DNA of 64,000 nt from Chryseobacterium potabilaquae. GTDB lineage: Bacteria > Bacteroidota > Bacteroidia > Flavobacteriales > Weeksellaceae. The stretch covers positions 24,020 through 88,019 of the forward strand of contig NZ_CACVBR010000013.1 of the NCBI RefSeq assembly GCF_902728265.1. The letters run 5' to 3'. Each line of letters opens with the position of its first letter. Positions within the stretch are counted from its first letter, which is position 1. Below, one piece after another: positions 1 through 8,881 of this stretch. The translations under genes and the position numbers were made by a program. A model generated the notes under the pieces. That model searched no databases. It was not told the origin of the DNA and was given only the letters and a program-made list of their open reading frames with translations.

Positions 1-291
1 TATATTTACTACCACGGGAATTTCAATAGTTCCATCAGAAAGTACCTTTCCTAAACTCATATTATTAGCAAATTGTTTTGTTTGCATTTCTAATAATTCG
101 TATTTTTGCATAAGCGCAGGATTACTTCTTAAGGCTGCTTGTCGGAGTTCTTCAGAAGGGCAGGTTCTCTTGAATGAATGGGATTTTGATTTTTCATGTA
201 AATCATCATTTTGAGTGAAAGAAATGTTGTCATTATCCTTGCAGGATGTAAAAAGCCCTAATAAAAGAGCCCCTAATAATAGGTTTTTCAT
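1..291 (-). CDS. Lipoprotein, N-terminal part; possible M43-type zinc metalloprotease precursor (partial)
   Basis: The open frame begins with ATG at 291 and runs off the left edge after 97 codons, so only the N-terminus is visible. It opens with a lipoprotein signal peptide: MKNLL, a leucine/glycine-rich core, and the lipobox FTSC with Cys17 as the lipid anchor, followed by an Asp/Asn-rich linker. The next part carries the motif RTCPSEELRQAAL and a segment ending in EIPVVVN. This order (lipobox, RTC motif, short helix, IPVVVN) resembles the propeptide region of flavobacterial pappalysin-like (M43) secreted metalloproteases. The catalytic HExxH motif would lie outside the window, so the family call is inference; the lipoprotein call is direct. 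Confidence 0.6.
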   Translation of the reverse strand, partial: MKNLLLGALLLGLFTSCKDNDNISFTQNDDLHEKSKSHSFKRTCPSEELRQAALRSNPALMQKYELLEMQTKQFANNMSLGKVLSDGTIEIPVVVNI

Positions 292-494
292 AATATTACA
301 TTTATAATTTGGTAATCGCAATTTATCGGGTCTGAATGTAAGATCCAATAAGGAAATACGTTTTATAGCAAGAATCAATGTTTTTTAACAAAAAACCCGT
401 ATATTTTTTTTAATAATTCAATTATTGGTGAATTATTTACGTTGAATTAACTTTATTTGGAAAAGTGATGGCGAATATGTTAAATTCTTAATTC

Positions 495-1850
495 TTAAAA
501 ATATGCAGTAAGTCTTAGCCCTATGGTAAAATATCTTATATTTTCTCTGATTTGTTCTGAATTATATTCATCATTCGTTTCTTCATCAAAATTATTATAA
601 TGATAGGTGATTTTTGACTTTGTTTGATTATAATCTGCATATAAAGTAAGACCGAGTTCAGGATTGAGCTTATATGTTAAAGCCGTGCCTATGTTGAATC
701 TGAAGCTATTGGAAGGTCGGTATTCAGCGATCTCAATTTCCTCAGTGGGAGAATCAATAAAATTAGCTTTTATAAATACTTTACCATTAGCTGCTGAAGA
801 ATAGCCTGCAGTGGTTTTTAAGGTAAGTTGTAATTTTTCTGATAGATCTTGAGAAAAATAGGGACCAATACCAAAGTTTAAGAAACCTAATGATTGTGTT
901 ACAAAATCGAAGCTTCCTAAATCCTGTTCATTAAAAATATTCACCGGTTTTACAGGGAAACTGCTGAAGGTGAAATCGCCACCAATTCCCCATTGTTTTG
1001 AAAAAAAATAAGCGCCCTCAAGACCAGCTTCAAAACCTACTTCTTTTTTTTCGCTGAGCTCTGCTTGACTTAAAAAATTGGTTGTTGCTAATGCAGTACC
1101 TAATTTGATAGATAAGAAAGAAGGATTTTCATTCCCTTCAATACGAGATAGGATTCCTAGGTTATCTCCTTTGTTCTTGTAAATCTTATCAATAAAGAAA
1201 TACCCCAATTCTGTGGAAAGAATTCCAATTCCGGCTCCGGCTAAAATATCTGGTACCCAATGTCTATTATTAAAGTTTCTTCCAACCCCTGTGAGGGTAG
1301 CGACTGTGTAACCACCAATACTGTAGGCGGGGCTTACAAGGCCATACTCTTTATGAAGAAAGCTGGCGTTGGTAAAAGCCATTGCGGTGTGACCTGATGG
1401 AAATGAGTTTTTGCTAGAGCCATCTGGCCTTTCAACTTTTGTAGTATATTTTATAGAGTTCACCAGAATGGCCATAATGGCAAGACTGGCTCCATGAGAA
1501 AGGGTAGCCCTTCCGATGTTATTTCTTCCTTTTACTCCGGCTAATTTCAAACCGTATACGGCTACAGCAGGGGTATACTGAAGATAATCATCATAAGGAA
1601 CCTTAAAATTCGGAATATATCGATTCCTTAGCTCTCTGATGTTTTCTTTTTCTCCCCAAGTAGCAGCAGCAGCAGTAAATAGAATAGTGGGAGCAATTGA
1701 TTTCTTTACCCATTCTTTTTGAAAAAATGTTTTTTGAGGAGTAGCTTCAGGTAGAACAAGAGAAAGAGGCCGCGTTTGCCGAGTTGTATCTTGGGCATAA
1801 CTTTCAAAAAATGCCAGTATTGCCATCATTGTCAATATATTTTTTTTCAT
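495..1850 (-). CDS. PAP2-family phosphatase with C-terminal outer-membrane beta-barrel
   Basis: The 451-residue protein starts with a Sec signal peptide ending at SYAQ. Residues about 110-210 hold the three PAP2 acid-phosphatase motifs: KxxxxxxRP (in KYTTKVERP), PSGH, and a GR-x5-H-x3-D motif (GRNFNNRHWVPD), so the lysine, arginine, serine and histidine residues are all present. The last 200 residues alternate polar and aromatic residues, contain repeated turns, and end in an aromatic residue (LRLTAYF), as expected for an outer-membrane beta-barrel. The protein is therefore probably an envelope lipid-phosphate or undecaprenyl-diphosphate phosphatase anchored in the outer membrane. It is a single-gene unit, with 305 bases between it and the next gene. 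Substrate is unknown. Confidence 0.8.
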   Translation of the reverse strand: MKKNILTMMAILAFFESYAQDTTRQTRPLSLVLPEATPQKTFFQKEWVKKSIAPTILFTAAAATWGEKENIRELRNRYIPNFKVPYDDYLQYTPAVAVYGLKLAGVKGRNNIGRATLSHGASLAIMAILVNSIKYTTKVERPDGSSKNSFPSGHTAMAFTNASFLHKEYGLVSPAYSIGGYTVATLTGVGRNFNNRHWVPDILAGAGIGILSTELGYFFIDKIYKNKGDNLGILSRIEGNENPSFLSIKLGTALATTNFLSQAELSEKKEVGFEAGLEGAYFFSKQWGIGGDFTFSSFPVKPVNIFNEQDLGSFDFVTQSLGFLNFGIGPYFSQDLSEKLQLTLKTTAGYSSAANGKVFIKANFIDSPTEEIEIAEYRPSNSFRFNIGTALTYKLNPELGLTLYADYNQTKSKITYHYNNFDEETNDEYNSEQIRENIRYFTIGLRLTAYF

Positions 1851-2155
1851 CTTATTGTATTTAATTGCTAAAATAATAAAAAAAGAGATATTTAAATAAA
1901 AAAAATGAAAATTAAAATGTATTGGAATGTAAAATAAATATTAAAAACCGCAGTATAAATTATTACATTAATCTATTAAAATAAAAAAATATGAATTAGC
2001 TCGTTAATTTAGCTTTAACGAAATGTAGATTAAAAAAGTAAAGTGTGGTATTTAATTGAATTAGAATTAGTCAGCCCTTAACCTGTTTTAAAAGTTATGT
2101 TAATATTTGGTGGTTATGATCAGATTAAGAGCTGACTGGTTATAATGTAATTTAT
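1851..2155. other. Intergenic region, 305 bases
   Basis: This very AT-rich stretch separates the PAP2 gene from the 3' end of the two-component operon. It should hold the promoter of the PAP2 gene (minus strand), though I see no clean TAnnTTTG box. It carries a large inverted repeat at 2069-2081/2125-2137, listed separately. I see no coding frame of note. Confidence 0.6.
2069..2137. repeat. Inverted repeat with 13-base arms downstream of the response regulator
   Basis: AGTCAGCCCTTAA at 2069-2081 matches the reverse complement of TTAAGAGCTGACT at 2125-2137 in 12 of 13 positions, with a 43-base spacer. It begins 18 bases past the stop codon of the response regulator gene. It could be the operon's 3' stem-loop, but no T-run follows on the minus strand, so a terminator role is uncertain. 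Confidence 0.4.
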
Positions 2156-2794
2156 TTAGGCAAAGCCATTTTTCATTGCAAAAACCGCAAGACCCACTCG
2201 GGTTTTTAATTCTAGCTTATCACAGAGTTGGTCTCGATAACTTTCCACTGTTCTTGGGCTACAGCACATTTTGTCCGCGATTTCTTTATAACTTAACTCA
2301 GTTACAGTATATTTTAGAAATTCTCTTTCACGATCTGAGATTTTTAAATTATTCTCAACCACTGCATCGTTGCCTAGATTGGAAAAGATAATTTTTGAAG
2401 CCCATTCAGGATAGAAAAATCCATCATTACTAAGCTTTTTAATCGCATTTTCTAATTCCTTTGGATGGGTGTTTTTTAATAGGTATCCTTTTGCTCCATT
2501 TTTAATCATTTTAATGACACTTTTATCATCTCCTTGCATGCTAAGAGCCATTACTTTAATATTAGGATGATTTTCTTTAAGCCAAAGAACAGTTTCAAAG
2601 CCATCCATTATAGGCATGCTAATGTCTAGAAGTATAATGTCTGGAATTTTACTATTATTTTCAAATTTTTGTATAAGGTCTTTTCCGTTCTCTGCAACAT
2701 AAATAACCTCAAAATCTTTAAAATTATCAATGATTCCTTCTAGAGCTTTAGCAATAAGTACATGATCATCAACAATAACGATGGTTTTTTTCAT
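2156..2794 (-). CDS. NarL/LuxR-family response regulator
   Basis: This 212-residue protein has a receiver domain (residues about 4-120) with the acidic pair D9/D10 and the phospho-acceptor D57 in ILLDISMP, followed by a GAKGYLLK segment holding the conserved lysine. Residues about 145-205 form a LuxR-type helix-turn-helix (the SDRE...YKEIADKM...TVESYR pattern). It is a DNA-binding output regulator phosphorylated by a kinase. Its ATG overlaps the stop of the upstream histidine-kinase gene by four bases, so the two are translationally coupled and form a cognate pair. The regulated genes are not evident from the sequence. Confidence 0.9.
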   Translation of the reverse strand: MKKTIVIVDDHVLIAKALEGIIDNFKDFEVIYVAENGKDLIQKFENNSKIPDIILLDISMPIMDGFETVLWLKENHPNIKVMALSMQGDDKSVIKMIKNGAKGYLLKNTHPKELENAIKKLSNDGFFYPEWASKIIFSNLGNDAVVENNLKISDREREFLKYTVTELSYKEIADKMCCSPRTVESYRDQLCDKLELKTRVGLAVFAMKNGFA

Positions 2795-3576
2795 GATTGT
2801 TTTTTTAAAGTTATATTGAGTGTAGTTCCCATATTGATCTGACTATCCATACTAAAAATCGCTCCGATAATTTCGGCTCTGTTTCTCATATTTGTCAACC
2901 CGATGCCATTGGAAGTGATTTTGGACTTGTCAAACCCTATTCCATCATCTTTGATACTCAATTCCCATAATACCTCATCGGATGTATTGAGATTGATGAA
3001 AATATTTTTGCATTGAGAATGTTTTATACTATTCTGAATAAACTCTTGAGTAATTCTGAGGAGAACATTTTTGTGAACGAATTCTAAATCAAGTTGCTGG
3101 AAATTATGTTCGAAACTTACTTTACATTTTTTAAACGAATTGGTATTATTTACCTCTTCTTCAATTAAAGTTACAATTCCCTTTTGATTTATATTATCAT
3201 CCGTTAAAGTCTTTGAAAGGCTTCTTAAATCATGTAACGATTGATTAATAATCTGTGAGACTTGTTCTATTCTTTCATTGACTTCCGGAACTTTATTTTC
3301 ATATAATAACTGTTGAGTATAGAGACTTACTAGGGTTAACTTCTGTCCAATATTATCATGAAGTTCACGGCCGATTTGTTGCATAGTGGCTTGTTGAATC
3401 TCTAATTGGGTTGTTAAAAGTTCTCTTTTATGAATTTCGTTTTTTACTTCAATTTCATTTAAATATTCTCTTTTGCGTTGTTTATATTTTCTGATATATA
3501 CCATCACGGCAGCAACAAACAACACGAAAAAAACGTTAAATAAAATAATAGTTATTAAGAGTTCTGTTTTCCCCAT
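2791..3576 (-). CDS. HisKA_3-type sensor histidine kinase
   Basis: The kinase has one transmembrane segment near residues 6-27, a coiled-coil linker, the HisKA_3 box with phospho-acceptor H73 (GRELHDN), and a HATPase domain with an N-box (QEFIQNSIKH), a G1 box (DDGIGFD) and a G2 box (NGIGLTNMRNR). I start it at the ATG at 3576 (261 aa) rather than the longer in-frame ATG at 3648, because the shorter start puts the membrane helix at the N-terminus and leaves a 22-base overlap with the upstream gene. It has almost no extracytoplasmic domain, so signal input may come from the seven-helix protein encoded just upstream. Confidence 0.85.
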   Translation of the reverse strand: MGKTELLITIILFNVFFVLFVAAVMVYIRKYKQRKREYLNEIEVKNEIHKRELLTTQLEIQQATMQQIGRELHDNIGQKLTLVSLYTQQLLYENKVPEVNERIEQVSQIINQSLHDLRSLSKTLTDDNINQKGIVTLIEEEVNNTNSFKKCKVSFEHNFQQLDLEFVHKNVLLRITQEFIQNSIKHSQCKNIFINLNTSDEVLWELSIKDDGIGFDKSKITSNGIGLTNMRNRAEIIGAIFSMDSQINMGTTLNITLKKQS

Positions 3577-4202
3577 ATAAATGAAATTGAGAATAATAAA
3601 TACATGATAATTCCAGATATTAAGAAGTAATTGAAATAAATATTCCACAGTTCTTTATATTGGTTGAGGAGACTGAAAAATGTCCAAAAAGGTAATGTTC
3701 CAATATAAAATAATGTAACTCCCAAATTAATATAAAACATTTTATTCCTGCTAAAATTTAAGATTTCGGAAGAATTAATCTGCTTATAATATTCCATGAT
3801 TACAAGGATCATGAGTATGAGACACCCAAATGTATAATTGAATGAGAAAATTATTTTTTTAGTGGTAAAATAAAACTCACTGGGTAGAAAAGATAGTAAA
3901 TACAGAAAAGATAATAAATAAAACAACTTTGTTTTACCAAAAGACTTTGCAGCATATAGCCAATAAAAAAATATAAATTCAATGGGTATGACAAAGTAAT
4001 TAAAAAAAATGGGCTTACTATATTCTACCACAAGATGTCCCCACTTTCCGATTACTTCACACAAAAATACAAAGACAAGATAAAAGGAGAAATATTTCCA
4101 ATAAGAATCTTTTTCTCGATTATAATACAAAATAGATATTATAGCTGTAAGTCCTTCAGCCCAAACTAAAGAATCTTGTAGTATTCTCTGAAAATCCGTC
4201 AT
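3555..4202 (-). CDS. Seven-helix integral membrane protein of unknown function
   Basis: The 215-residue product is almost entirely hydrophobic, with about seven predicted membrane helices separated by short lysine- or tyrosine-rich loops. It has no enzymatic motif I recognise and no signal peptide apart from the first helix. It lies between an unknown soluble protein (29 bases upstream) and the histidine kinase (22-base overlap), all on the minus strand, so it is co-transcribed with the two-component pair. A sensory or signal-transmitting partner for the short kinase is a reasonable inference, not shown by the sequence. Confidence 0.7.
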   Translation of the reverse strand: MTDFQRILQDSLVWAEGLTAIISILYYNREKDSYWKYFSFYLVFVFLCEVIGKWGHLVVEYSKPIFFNYFVIPIEFIFFYWLYAAKSFGKTKLFYLLSFLYLLSFLPSEFYFTTKKIIFSFNYTFGCLILMILVIMEYYKQINSSEILNFSRNKMFYINLGVTLFYIGTLPFWTFFSLLNQYKELWNIYFNYFLISGIIMYLLFSISFIWGKQNS

Positions 4203-4231
4203 TGTATTATGGTGTAAAAAATAGTATTATA

Positions 4232-4762
4232 TTAAAATTGTTGAGTTTTTGGGTCAGATGGAGGTGAAAGTGTTCCATGATTTTCTGCAATTGTTTCTTC
4301 AGAGGGATCTATTGTTTTTGCAGCTGTATTCATAATCATCCCATTAGCGCAGTTGAAATCATAATTCAATAATTTACCATTTTCATCTTTCATTTTTAAG
4401 GTTGGAACTAATACCAAAGTGTGTTTTTCTGCATATTCTTGCGAAATAGGATGTCCATTCATAATCGACCACTCCTCCGCTTTGGGATAAGCTGCGTAAT
4501 AAAATCTGACTCCCAAATCATTAGTTGTTGCATTTGGATCTACATTTTTAGCTTCATTTTCAATACAGCTAATGAAATTTTTTAATTTGGGAAGATCAAA
4601 CCAAATGGAAAAAGCATCATTAATGCCTAATTCATTATTTACTGCAATAAGTTGATTGTTTCGATAGTTATTGACTAATTTCTGAACAAGTTCCGAAGCA
4701 ATTGTGTTTTGGCTAGAAGTGGCTTCTGAAGATTCATTTTGTGGAATTGGTTTTGTTTTCAT
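4232..4762 (-). CDS. Conserved hypothetical soluble protein, first gene of the two-component operon
   Basis: This 176-residue protein has no signal peptide and no membrane segment. The N-terminus is Ser/Thr/Asn-rich and low in complexity; the central part (residues about 30-150) looks like a folded alpha/beta domain with the segments FSIWFDLPKL and GVRFYYAAYPKA; the tail is Pro/Ser-rich. I do not recognise the family. It is the first gene of the four-gene operon (unknown, seven-helix protein, kinase, regulator), which makes a link to that signalling system likely. A possible promoter -7 box, GAACTTTG on the minus strand (4795-4802), lies about 33 bases upstream. Confidence 0.65.
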   Translation of the reverse strand: MKTKPIPQNESSEATSSQNTIASELVQKLVNNYRNNQLIAVNNELGINDAFSIWFDLPKLKNFISCIENEAKNVDPNATTNDLGVRFYYAAYPKAEEWSIMNGHPISQEYAEKHTLVLVPTLKMKDENGKLLNYDFNCANGMIMNTAAKTIDPSEETIAENHGTLSPPSDPKTQQF

Positions 4763-5132
4763 GATGGTAGTTTTAAGTGAAAAATTAATTAAAGCAAAGT
4801 TCGAGAAAAAATGAGGTTCCTATAGGACGTATTTTTCCTGATTCTTTACCGTGATTCTACGGATTGTGAAATCTTAAATAAAGTTATAAAGAATTATTGA
4901 TCTCTTAAAGAAAAATGCTATAATTTATTCAATTGTTATTTTTAAATGTTTGGGTATGAATGTCTTCCTTGAAAAATCAAATTATTAATGAAGTTCAAAT
5001 CATTTTTTTTGATAGTTTAAAGGGTAGCGATAAAGTTTTGAATCTCATATTGTGTTAGTTAATAAAATAAATAAGTGCTATAGAAATATCTACAGCACTT
5101 ACTTACAAAATAATATATATGAAAAAAACTAT
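4763..5132. other. Intergenic region, 370 bases
   Basis: This holds the promoter side of the two-component operon (minus strand) and the 3' side of clpB with its terminator at 5072-5101. The rest is AT-rich, with no convincing frame on either strand. Confidence 0.6.
5072..5101 (-). terminator. Rho-independent terminator of clpB
   Basis: TAAGTGCTATAG (5072-5083) pairs with CTACAGCACTTA (5090-5101) over 12 positions with one mismatch or wobble, around a 6-base loop. On the minus strand it is followed by a T-rich stretch. It starts 31 bases after the clpB stop codon. Confidence 0.75.
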
Positions 5133-7727
5133 TTATTTTTCAGTGGGTCTGAATACGAGACCTGTTTCTTCAAAATAATCTAACGTGATTCTATCACCAT
5201 CATTTACGTTTCCGGCAAGAATTTCTCTAGATAGTTTATTTAAAACTTCTTGTTGGATAACCCTTTTCAATGGTCTTGCTCCGAAGGCAGGATCATACCC
5301 TTTATTCATCAAATAATCTACAGCGTCTTGGGTAGCAGTCATAATGATATTTCGTTTGGCTAGCATATCATTGAATCCTCTCAACTGATACGTAACAATT
5401 TTTCCAATTTCTTTTTTTCTTAAAGGTTGGAACAATACAATCTCATCAATTCTATTTAAGAATTCTGGACGTAAAGTTTGTTTCAATAAGTCGAAAACTT
5501 CACCTTTTGTTTTGTCTACAATTTCATCCTGATTGGCATCGGTGATATTTTCAAAATTCTCCTGAATTAAATGTGAACCTAAATTGGACGTCATAATGAT
5601 GATCGAGTTTTTGAAATTCACTACCCGTCCTTTATTGTCTGTTAATCTGCCATCATCCAATACTTGGAGTAATGTATTAAAAACGTCAGGATGAGCTTTT
5701 TCAATCTCATCTAAAAGAACCACAGAATATGGTCTTCTTCTTACTGCTTCTGTCAATTGTCCCCCTTCATCATATCCAACATATCCTGGAGGAGCCCCTA
5801 CTAATCTCGATACTGAATGACGTTCTTGGTATTCGCTCATATCAATTCTCGTCATGTTATTTTCGTCATCAAATAAAAACTCGGCTAACGCTTTTGCGAG
5901 CTCAGTTTTTCCGACGCCCGTTGTTCCTAAGAATAAGAAAGATCCGATGGGCTTTTTATCATCACTCAATCCGGCTCTGTTTCTTCTGATGGCATCCGCT
6001 ACTGCTTGAATAGCTTCGTCTTGCCCTACCACTCTGTGATGAAGCTCAGATTCAAGGTTTAATAATTTTTCTTTTTCAGACTGAAGTAATTTCATAACAG
6101 GAATTCCTGTCCATTTTGCAATCACTTCAGAAATATTTTCAGAAGTTACTTCTTCTTTAATTAATTCATTCTGATGATTTTGCATTTCAATCTCAAGTTT
6201 GGAAAGCTCTTCTTCTTTTTCACGAAGTTTCCCATATTGAATTTCTGCAACTTTGGCATAGTCTCCTGTTCTTGAAGCTCTTTCAGCTTCGAGCTTTAAA
6301 GATTCTATATCTTTTTTAATCTGTGTTAAATCCTCAGATTTTTGTTTTTCTTTTAGCCATTTTGCATTGATTTCGTTCCTTTGTTCAGAAATTTTTGCAA
6401 TGTCCTCTTTTAAATGATCAATCTTTGTTTGATTGCCTTCCCTTGAAATAGCGGCCAATTCAATTTCCAGTTGCATTAATTTTCTGTCTAAAACATCCAG
6501 TTCTTCTGGTTTTGAATTGATTTCCATCCTCAATTTGGCGGAAGCCTCATCAATCAAATCAATGGCTTTATCAGGTAAAAATCGGTCTGAAATATATCGT
6601 TGAGACATTTCCACTGCTGCAATAATCGCTTCATCTTTGATTCTTACCTTGTGATGAGCTTCATATTTATCTTTAATTCCCCGAAGAATAGAAATGGCTG
6701 ACTCTGTATCCGGTTCTTCCACCATTACTTTTTGAAAACGTCTTTCTAATGCTTTGTCTTTTTCAAAATATTTTTGATATTCATTCAAAGTGGTAGCACC
6801 GATTGCTCTTAATTCTCCTCTTGCCAAAGCTGGCTTCAGAATATTGGCAGCATCCATAGCACCTTCTCCACCGCCTGCTCCAACCAATGTGTGAATTTCA
6901 TCGATAAAAAGAATAATTTGCCCGTCTGATTTGATAACTTCATTCACAACCGATTTTAGGCGTTCTTCAAATTCTCCTTTATATTTTGCACCGGCAATTA
7001 AAGCTCCCATATCCAATGAATACAATGTTTTATCCACTAAGTTTTCAGGAACGTCGCCGCTGATAATTCTATGGGCAATTCCTTCTGCAATTGCAGTTTT
7101 ACCCACGCCGGGTTCTCCAATCAGAATAGGATTGTTTTTTGTTCTCCTCGAAAGGATCTGTAAGACTCTTCTAATTTCCTCATCGCGGCCGATTACAGGA
7201 TCCAGTTTACCTTCTGCGGCTAGTTCATTAAAGTTTTTTGCATATTTGTTCAAGGATTGATAAGTTTCTTCTGAACTTGCAGAGGTGGCTTTGCTTCCTT
7301 TTCTTAATTCTTTAATCCCTCCTTCTAAAAGGTTTTTAGTAACCCCCATATCTTTCAGCATTTTCGAAACTTCTGAATGAGTATCTAAAAGAGAAAGCCA
7401 TAGATGTTCAATCGTTACATATTCATCGCCCATTTTTTTTGCAATGTTAGGTGCGTCGAGTAAAACTTTGTTTGCGGATTGTGAAAGATAAATATTTCCT
7501 CCTTGTACTTTTGGAAGTTTTTCTAAATTTTCACGGTTGCGCTCTCTTACTAAACTAGCATCTGCTTCTGATTTTTTTAATAAGAAAGGCGATATATTTT
7601 CATCTACTTGAAAAATACCTTCGAGGAGATGTTGAGGTTCAATACTTTGATTGCCAAATTCCATGGCTACTTGTTGTGCAGCTTGGATGGCTTCTTGTGA
7701 TTTTACAGTATATTGGTTTAAGTTCAT
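5133..7727 (-). CDS. clpB: ATP-dependent disaggregase chaperone ClpB
   Basis: ClpB is a hexameric AAA+ unfoldase that works with DnaK/DnaJ to rescue aggregated proteins after heat stress. The protein has the double Clp-N domain (residues about 1-145), the first AAA+ domain with Walker A GEPGVGKT near residue 204 and Walker B ILFIDEIH, a long charged coiled coil in the middle (about 400-530) that marks ClpB rather than ClpA or ClpC, and the second AAA+ domain with GTTGVGKT near residue 600. I choose the ATG at 7727 (864 aa, starting MNLNQYT) over the ATG at 7748, because the former matches the usual ClpB N-terminus. It is monocistronic with a clear terminator. Confidence 0.97.
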   Translation of the reverse strand: MNLNQYTVKSQEAIQAAQQVAMEFGNQSIEPQHLLEGIFQVDENISPFLLKKSEADASLVRERNRENLEKLPKVQGGNIYLSQSANKVLLDAPNIAKKMGDEYVTIEHLWLSLLDTHSEVSKMLKDMGVTKNLLEGGIKELRKGSKATSASSEETYQSLNKYAKNFNELAAEGKLDPVIGRDEEIRRVLQILSRRTKNNPILIGEPGVGKTAIAEGIAHRIISGDVPENLVDKTLYSLDMGALIAGAKYKGEFEERLKSVVNEVIKSDGQIILFIDEIHTLVGAGGGEGAMDAANILKPALARGELRAIGATTLNEYQKYFEKDKALERRFQKVMVEEPDTESAISILRGIKDKYEAHHKVRIKDEAIIAAVEMSQRYISDRFLPDKAIDLIDEASAKLRMEINSKPEELDVLDRKLMQLEIELAAISREGNQTKIDHLKEDIAKISEQRNEINAKWLKEKQKSEDLTQIKKDIESLKLEAERASRTGDYAKVAEIQYGKLREKEEELSKLEIEMQNHQNELIKEEVTSENISEVIAKWTGIPVMKLLQSEKEKLLNLESELHHRVVGQDEAIQAVADAIRRNRAGLSDDKKPIGSFLFLGTTGVGKTELAKALAEFLFDDENNMTRIDMSEYQERHSVSRLVGAPPGYVGYDEGGQLTEAVRRRPYSVVLLDEIEKAHPDVFNTLLQVLDDGRLTDNKGRVVNFKNSIIIMTSNLGSHLIQENFENITDANQDEIVDKTKGEVFDLLKQTLRPEFLNRIDEIVLFQPLRKKEIGKIVTYQLRGFNDMLAKRNIIMTATQDAVDYLMNKGYDPAFGARPLKRVIQQEVLNKLSREILAGNVNDGDRITLDYFEETGLVFRPTEK

Positions 7728-7769
7728 ATTTATATTTTTTAGTTTCAATAATTTTTAGTTTCAATTGTA

Positions 7770-7833
7770 GACATCAGATTTTAGGCCATTCATCTTAATT
7801 TTATTTAAAGTTTAGTTTCTAAAGTCTGATGTC
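7770..7833. repeat. Inverted repeat upstream of clpB
   Basis: GACATCAGATTTTAG (7770-7784) and CTAAAGTCTGATGTC (7819-7833) are inverted copies with one mismatch over 15 bases and a 34-base spacer. They lie 43-106 bases upstream of the clpB start codon, within its expected promoter or leader. The role is unknown; it may be a decayed dispersed repeat. Confidence 0.45.
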
Positions 7834-8186
7834 TTTCAAGTGTTTCAATTATTTAATTCGATTACATTATCGCAAAAACTATTCAATTGTTTCATTTTTT
7901 AAAATTATAGACAAAATTTCCATATTTCATGTTTTTGCATGAATTTTTACAGACAAAATTTCCGAATATTGAAAAATAATTACTAGAATGAGAAAAAATT
8001 ACATAAGCTTACATCTTGAAATTTTAAGGTTTAAGGAAAGAGAATAAGGAATGGCTTCTAATTTAGTGATTGGTTTTCTTTACTCGACAGTACGGACTTT
8101 AGGCTCACTTTTGTAAATTATAAATATCTTTTCAAGCTTCTACTTAAAATCATATCTTTAAAATAATAATATTAAAACAGAATAAT

Positions 8187-8194
8187 TACTTTTG
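8187..8194 (+). promoter_or_regulatory. Promoter -7 box of the tetR-type gene
   Basis: TACTTTTG fits the Bacteroidota -7 consensus TAnnTTTG exactly. It lies 12 bases before the ATG at 8206, giving a very short leader. I see no clear TTTG -33 element at the usual 19-base distance. Confidence 0.55.
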
Positions 8195-8205
8195 TATTTT
8201 ATCAA

Positions 8206-8784
8206 ATGGAGCTTAAGGAAAAACAAAAGAAAATATTAGAAGTAGCTGTTGAGCTCTTCAAGGAGAAAGGATATCTAGGTAGTTCTGTCAGAGACTTGGC
8301 CACAAAGTTAAATATCAAGGCGGCTTCTTTATATGCTCATATCCGTTCGAAAGAAGAAATTCTGGAGTGGATTTGTTTCGGTATTGCGCAGGAATTTTTT
8401 GATGAACTGCAGAAGGTCAAGAATACAAATATTTCCCCTAAGGAAAAATTAAATTTATTTATTGGCCGCCATTTATCGGTGGTTCTTCAAAACCGTGATG
8501 TTACCCACATCTATTCCAATGAGTGGAAACACTTAGAAGATAGGCTTCCCGAATTTATTGAGTTAAGAAAAAATTATCAACAAGAGGTAGAGGAATTGAT
8601 TTCTCAAATTTATCAGGCTGAAAATTGGGAATTAAAATCACCAACTTTTACCACGAGATTTATTCTTCATACACTCAATAACTCTTATTTCTGGTTCAAA
8701 AGAAATATTGAATCTACTTCTGAAATTACTGATGAAATAAGGGATAAAGTTCTCTTTGGATTGTTAGGGAATAATTTACAATAA
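8206..8784 (+). CDS. TetR-family transcriptional regulator, likely controlling the paa operon
   Basis: The 192-residue protein has the TetR N-terminal helix-turn-helix (residues about 8-52, with VAVELFKEKGYLGSSVRDLA and IKAASLYAHI), followed by an all-helical ligand-binding domain (about 80-190). The gene sits directly upstream of, and in the same direction as, the phenylacetate operon. That promoter carries a palindrome of TetR-operator type (8882-8895). By analogy with PaaR repressors released by phenylacetyl-CoA, I infer that it represses paa and that an aryl-CoA is the inducer. Its own promoter lacks the palindrome, so autoregulation through that site is not indicated. Confidence 0.85.
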   Translation: MELKEKQKKILEVAVELFKEKGYLGSSVRDLATKLNIKAASLYAHIRSKEEILEWICFGIAQEFFDELQKVKNTNISPKEKLNLFIGRHLSVVLQNRDVTHIYSNEWKHLEDRLPEFIELRKNYQQEVEELISQIYQAENWELKSPTFTTRFILHTLNNSYFWFKRNIESTSEITDEIRDKVLFGLLGNNLQ

Positions 8785-8847
8785 TAGTTACTTTTTTTAG
8801 CAATGATTATTTAGAACCATTCAAAATGTGATAAAAATCATAAAAAT

Positions 8848-8878
8848 TTTGTCAGGTATAAAAATCTTTTTAAATTTA
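8848..8878 (+). promoter_or_regulatory. Promoter of the paa operon
   Basis: TTTG (8848-8851) is followed after 19 bases by TAAATTTA (8871-8878), matching TTTG-N19-TAnnTTTG in all but the last base. Transcription would start near 8885, about 20 bases before the paaK ATG. Confidence 0.65.
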
Positions 8879-8881
8879 CAC

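Larger units (their letters stand above)
7728..8205. other. Intergenic region between divergent clpB and tetR-type gene
   Basis: These 478 bases hold the divergent promoters of clpB (minus) and the TetR regulator (plus, -7 box at 8187-8194), plus a 15-base inverted repeat at 7770-7833. I find no open frame of interest and no recognisable RNA. Confidence 0.6.

Noticed and set aside
5729..5989. Long frames antisense to clpB, paaJ, paaZ and others
   Set aside because: All lie opposite strongly conserved coding genes and show shadow-type composition.
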